Translations under genes and position numbers: made by a program
The notes under the pieces: model-generated
What the model was told of the DNA's origin: nothing
Databases searched by the model: none
The model's input: only the letters and a program-made list of their open reading frames with translations
Shown: in pieces, positions 11,885 through 14,872 of the stretch
How the letters are laid out: each line of letters begins with the position of its first letter
How positions within the stretch are numbered: the first letter of the stretch is position 1
NCBI GenBank assembly: GCA_947372225.1
Contig: CANBSV010000066.1
Span: 1 to 14,872, forward strand
DNA: 14,872 nucleotides
Source: Burkholderiales bacterium
Lineage (GTDB): Bacteria; Pseudomonadota; Gammaproteobacteria; Burkholderiales; Burkholderiaceae_C
Direction: 5' to 3'

Positions 11885-13864
11885 ATGCCCCATGCCGCCG
11901 CCCTCCTCCGGCCCGCTTTGAACCGCTTGTTGCCATTGCAGCGCCATGCCCCGGGCCTGTGGGCGCTGCCGCTGCTGCTGTCGCTGATGTTCGTCGCGGG
12001 GGTGGCATGGTGGGCGCAGCGCAATGAGCGCGACGAGCGCGACGAGGCCCGCCGCACCATGATCTCCGACGCCCTGAGCGCCGAGGCTCAGGTCCGCGCC
12101 CGTCTGGACATCGAGGCCGCGCACCTGCGGCTGCTGGCCGGGCAGCTCGTCAACACCGAGCACACCGCAGCGGCGCTGGCGGCCAACGCCGAAGTCAGCG
12201 CCGGCTTTCGGCGCTTCTGGCTGAGCGTGACCTGGCTCGACGCCAGCAACCGCATCCTCGCCCACGTGCCCGAAGTGGCGCCGCTGCCTGCCGCGCCCAT
12301 CGAGGCGGAAGACGAGCCGCTCGGTTTGTCCTCGCACCTGGTGGCACCCGTGGGCGCACGCGCCAGTTTCGAGGCCAACCCCTACGACGTCTCGGGCGAG
12401 AAAGTCGTGGTGCGCTATGCGCCGGCGGCGCTGCTCAAGCGCGGCGTGCCGTGGTGGCTGGCGCGCCGCTATGAGGTGCGGCTGGTCGATGTGTCCGATC
12501 AAGTCGTGGCCGCGCTCGACGAGACGCCTGCCCGAGCCAACGCCAACGCCGGGGACAGCTACCGCGTCCAGATGGCTGCAGGCATGTCCGGGGTATTTCT
12601 CGAGCTGACCCAGCGCGACGGGCCCACGCCGTGGTGGCGAACCTTGCCCATGGTGCTGGTGAGCGGGTTCCTGCTGCTGATCGGGGTGGCCACCGCGTTG
12701 CTGCGCAGGCAGGTGCGTCAGGTCTCCCAGGCCGAAGCGGCCTGGCGCACCGAGCTGGCCTGGCGCAACGCCATCGAAGACTCGGCGCTGGTGGCGCTGC
12801 GTGCGCGCGATGCCGATGGCCGGCTGCTCTATGTCAATCGCACCTTTTGCGACCTGGTCGGGCTGGAGGCCGAGCAGCTCATCGGCATGGCGCCGCCCAT
12901 GCCCTACTGGCCGCCCGACGCGATCGACGAGGTGATGCTGCGCAGCCGCCGCAACCTCGCCGGCCAGGCCCCGCGCGAAGGCTACGAAGCCCGCTGGTGC
13001 CACCGCGACGGGCGAATGATCGATGTCATGGTGTTCGAGTCACAGCTGGTCGATGCGGCGGGCCGCCAGATCGGCTGGATGGGATCGATCATCGACATCA
13101 CCGAGCGCAAGCGGCTCGAGGAGCGCGAACGCCGTCAGGTCGAGGCCATGGCCCATCAGGCGCGGCTGACCACGTTGGGAGAGGTGGCCTCGGCGCTGGC
13201 GCATCAGCTCAACCAGCCGCTGGCTGCGATCGCCGGCTACAACGCGGGCGTGCTGCGCTCACTCGAAAGAGCCGGCTTCGCCGAGCCCGCCGTGCTGCAA
13301 GCGGTGCGCCGCCTGGGCGAGCAGGCCGGCGAGGCCGGGCTCATCGTGCAGCGCATCCGCGAGTTCCTCACACGCCGCTCGCCGCAGCGCGAGCGATGCG
13401 AGCTGCCGGCCATCGCGCGGCGTGCCGCCGAACTCCTGCGCCGCGACCTGCAGCGTCTGGGCGTGCAGCTCGACTGGCAGATCGCCACCGCGCTGCCGGC
13501 CGTGCATGCCGATCCGGTGCTGGTCGAGCAGGTGATCATCAACCTCGTGCGCAACGCCGCCGACGAGATCGGCACGGCCGGCCAAGGTGGGCACATCCGC
13601 ATCACGCTGGCGCCGGCGGGTTCACGCTTCGTGCGTGTTGACGTGGACGACGATGGGCCGGGGCTGCGCGGGCGCGGCATCGAGCAGCTCAGCGCGGCGT
13701 TTTATTCCACCAAGCCCGAAGGCATGGGCATGGGCCTGGCCATTTGCCGCTCCGTGGTCGAAGCGCACCACGGCAACATGGACGCCGGCCCCTCACTGCT
13801 CGGCGGCGCTTGCATCTCGTTCACCCTGCCCGCGCACGAGGAGGCGGCCGATGGCGACGACTGA
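11885..13864 (+). CDS. dctS: DctS-type membrane sensor histidine kinase
   Basis: DctS is the sensor of a two-component system for C4-dicarboxylate uptake: it detects the substrate, autophosphorylates and passes phosphate to DctR. The 659-residue protein has a short cytoplasmic N terminus, membrane helix 1 at about 25-43, a periplasmic sensing region of about 210 residues (44-252), and membrane helix 2 at about 253-272. A PAS domain spans about 292-405 (ending MGSIIDITERKR), followed by a coiled linker and the HisKA domain with phospho-acceptor His440 (ASALAHQLNQPLAAI). The ATPase domain has the N box NLVRNAADE (Asn557), the G1 box DVDDDGPGL (586-594), FYSTK (606-610) and the G2 box GMGMGLAI (613-620). 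This architecture matches Rhodobacter-type DctS rather than the NtrB-like DctB/DctD pair in partner type, since its partner is a FixJ-like regulator. The ATG at 11885 has no ribosome binding site. dctR overlaps its end by 14 nt. Confidence 0.92.
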   Translation: MPHAAALLRPALNRLLPLQRHAPGLWALPLLLSLMFVAGVAWWAQRNERDERDEARRTMISDALSAEAQVRARLDIEAAHLRLLAGQLVNTEHTAAALAANAEVSAGFRRFWLSVTWLDASNRILAHVPEVAPLPAAPIEAEDEPLGLSSHLVAPVGARASFEANPYDVSGEKVVVRYAPAALLKRGVPWWLARRYEVRLVDVSDQVVAALDETPARANANAGDSYRVQMAAGMSGVFLELTQRDGPTPWWRTLPMVLVSGFLLLIGVATALLRRQVRQVSQAEAAWRTELAWRNAIEDSALVALRARDADGRLLYVNRTFCDLVGLEAEQLIGMAPPMPYWPPDAIDEVMLRSRRNLAGQAPREGYEARWCHRDGRMIDVMVFESQLVDAAGRQIGWMGSIIDITERKRLEERERRQVEAMAHQARLTTLGEVASALAHQLNQPLAAIAGYNAGVLRSLERAGFAEPAVLQAVRRLGEQAGEAGLIVQRIREFLTRRSPQRERCELPAIARRAAELLRRDLQRLGVQLDWQIATALPAVHADPVLVEQVIINLVRNAADEIGTAGQGGHIRITLAPAGSRFVRVDVDDDGPGLRGRGIEQLSAAFYSTKPEGMGMGLAICRSVVEAHHGNMDAGPSLLGGACISFTLPAHEEAADGDD

Positions 13865-14474
13865 ACCGTGTGTCCACCTCGTAGACGATGAGGCGAGCGT
13901 GCGCGATGCGCTGGCCTTCCTGTTCGAATCGCATGGCCTGATCACGCGCAGCTACGACGGCGGCCCTGCCCTCATGCAGGCGCTGGACTCCGGGCCTCTG
14001 CGCGGGTGCATCGTGCTCGATGTGCGCATGGAGCCGCATTCCGGATTGCAGGTGCACGACGCGCTGGTCGACCGCGGCGTGCGCCTGCCGGTGATCTTCC
14101 TGAGCGGCCACGGCGACATCCCCATGGCGGTGGACGCGCTGAAAAAAGGCGCCTTCGACTTCGTCGAGAAGCCTTTTTCCGGCGACGCACTGGTCGAGCG
14201 GGTGCAACGCGCGCTGCGCGTCGAAGCCGCACAGCAAGCCAGTGCGGCGCGCGGCGACGAGCGCGAAGCGCGATTGGCCAGCCTGAGCGAGCGCGAACGC
14301 GAGGTGATGCTTCGGGTGGCCGCGGGCAAGCTCAACAAGGTGATCGCCGACGAGATGAACGTGTCGATGCGCACCGTGGAAGTTCACCGCGCCCGGGTCT
14401 ACGCCAAGCTGGGTGTGCGCTCGAGCGCCGAGGTCGCCACGCTGCTGGCCGGCAGGGCAGGGTTCAACGCGTGA
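13851..14474 (+). CDS. dctR: FixJ/LuxR-family response regulator DctR
   Basis: DctR is the DNA-binding partner of DctS. The 207-residue protein has a receiver domain (about 6-122) with acidic-pocket residues Asp12, Asp13 (VDDE), phospho-acceptor Asp57 (IVLDVRM), Ser85 (FLSGHGD) and Lys107 (VEKPF). A short linker leads to a LuxR-type helix-turn-helix domain (about 143-203: LSEREREVMLRVAAGKLNK..IADEMNVSMRTVEVHRARV). There is no sigma-54 AAA+ domain, so it acts on ordinary sigma-70 promoters, unlike DctD of rhizobia. The ATG at 13851 overlaps the dctS coding end by 14 nt and has a strong GGAGG about 7 nt upstream, so production is coupled to the kinase. The likely target is the dctP promoter, with candidate palindromes at 11819-11845. 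Its stop overlaps the end of the convergent dedA-like gene by 11 bp. Confidence 0.95.
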   Translation: MATTEPCVHLVDDEASVRDALAFLFESHGLITRSYDGGPALMQALDSGPLRGCIVLDVRMEPHSGLQVHDALVDRGVRLPVIFLSGHGDIPMAVDALKKGAFDFVEKPFSGDALVERVQRALRVEAAQQASAARGDEREARLASLSEREREVMLRVAAGKLNKVIADEMNVSMRTVEVHRARVYAKLGVRSSAEVATLLAGRAGFNA

Positions 14475-14872
14475 GCTTGCGTCCCGCGCGCCACACGCCA
14501 GCCAGCACCAGCGCTCCCGGGATGAACAGCGCCGACCAGATGATCAGGTCGAAATGCGCCTTGATCCACGGCACGTTGCCAAACAGATAACCGGCCATCG
14601 TGAGGCTGCCTACCCACAAAACCGCGCCGCTCACGTCGTAGAACGTGAACTTGGTGCGCGACATCTGCGCCACACCCGCCACGAACGGCGCGAAGGTGCG
14701 CAAGAAAGGCATGAAGCGCGCGGCGATCAGGGTGATGCCGCCGTACTTTTCGTAAAAGGCGTGCGCCTGCTCGAAGGCGCGCTTGTTGAACCAGCGCGAG
14801 TTCTCCCAGTGGAACACCCGCGTGCCGAAATAGCTGCCCGCGGTGTAGTTGGTCTGGTTGCCCAGGATGGCC
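14464..14872 (-). CDS. DedA-family (SNARE-associated/VTT domain) membrane protein, partial
   Basis: DedA-family proteins are inner-membrane proteins tied to membrane-potential homeostasis and lipid-carrier flipping. The gene is cut by the right edge of the window: 135 C-terminal codons are present and the reading frame stays open to base 14872. Visible signatures are ILGNQTNYTAGSYFGTRVF upstream, then FEQAHAFYEKYGG and the conserved AARFMPFLRTFAPFVAG segment with the Arg and Pro typical of the family, SGAVLWVGSLTMAGYLFGN, and a final membrane helix before a basic C-terminal end (RAGRKLTR). A GTG at 14817 is internal to the conserved domain and is not the real start. It converges on dctR and overlaps its last 11 bp. 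Confidence 0.92.
   Translation of the reverse strand, partial: AILGNQTNYTAGSYFGTRVFHWENSRWFNKRAFEQAHAFYEKYGGITLIAARFMPFLRTFAPFVAGVAQMSRTKFTFYDVSGAVLWVGSLTMAGYLFGNVPWIKAHFDLIIWSALFIPGALVLAGVWRAGRKLTR

Noticed and set aside
10180..12027. Plus-strand open frame of 615 codons opposite dctQ and dctP
   Set aside because: Antisense to two clear transporter genes and of low-complexity composition; no recognisable motif.
10982..13003. Long minus-strand open frame of 673 codons
   Set aside because: It runs antisense to dctS and in another frame through dctP; it is rich in Arg, Gly, His and Gln with no domain, as expected of frames opposite GC-rich genes.
1..14872. CRISPR arrays, tRNA or rRNA genes, insertion sequences
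   Set aside because: No regularly spaced direct repeats, cloverleaf sequences, rRNA segments or transposase-like frames were found on reading both strands.

Overview
The window is a GC-rich chromosomal segment from a betaproteobacterium, most likely of the order Burkholderiales (Comamonadaceae / Rubrivivax-Leptothrix type). That placement is an inference from several things: the rpsB-tsf pair, the queG / tsaE-amiC cluster, a DctPQM TRAP transporter with a FixJ-type DctSR two-component system, the high GC content, and an intergenic hairpin repeat of the kind common in that group. I see no tRNA, rRNA, CRISPR array, phage gene or insertion-sequence transposase.

Layout. (1) 1-1990: the translation operon rpsB-tsf reads leftward. 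It has a candidate extended -10 promoter, a structured leader before rpsB, an intrinsic terminator/attenuator between the two genes and a hairpin after tsf. (2) 2081-3370: a DadA-like FAD amino-acid dehydrogenase reads rightward and converges on xerD (3376-4278, leftward), which encodes the chromosome-dimer recombinase. (3) 4352-5251: an AEC-family permease reads rightward and overlaps the 3' end of queG (5211-6386, leftward) tail to tail by 41 bp. (4) 6417-8296: tsaE-amiC, divergent from queG, forms a tight operon linking tRNA t6A synthesis and cell-wall splitting. (5) 8297-8830: a 534-bp gap between convergent genes, almost filled by an imperfect long inverted repeat whose two arms each carry a 14-bp hairpin. 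(6) 8831-14474: a C4-dicarboxylate (or related organic acid) uptake locus. dctP-dctQ-dctM read leftward, and dctS-dctR (sensor kinase and response regulator) read rightward from a 148-bp shared control region holding two adjacent palindromes. (7) 14464-14872: the 3' part of a DedA-family membrane protein gene, leftward, cut by the window edge.

Most of the window is ordinary housekeeping plus one sensor-controlled uptake system. DctP captures the substrate in the periplasm, DctQM imports it with a sodium or proton gradient, and DctS/DctR probably senses the substrate and switches on dctPQM. I did not find an undescribed multi-gene system. The signals most worth a second look are non-coding: the inverted-repeat element at 8338-8764, whose arms differ by compensatory base changes that preserve the hairpins; the structured rpsB leader at 1868-1940; and the paired palindromes between dctP and dctS.
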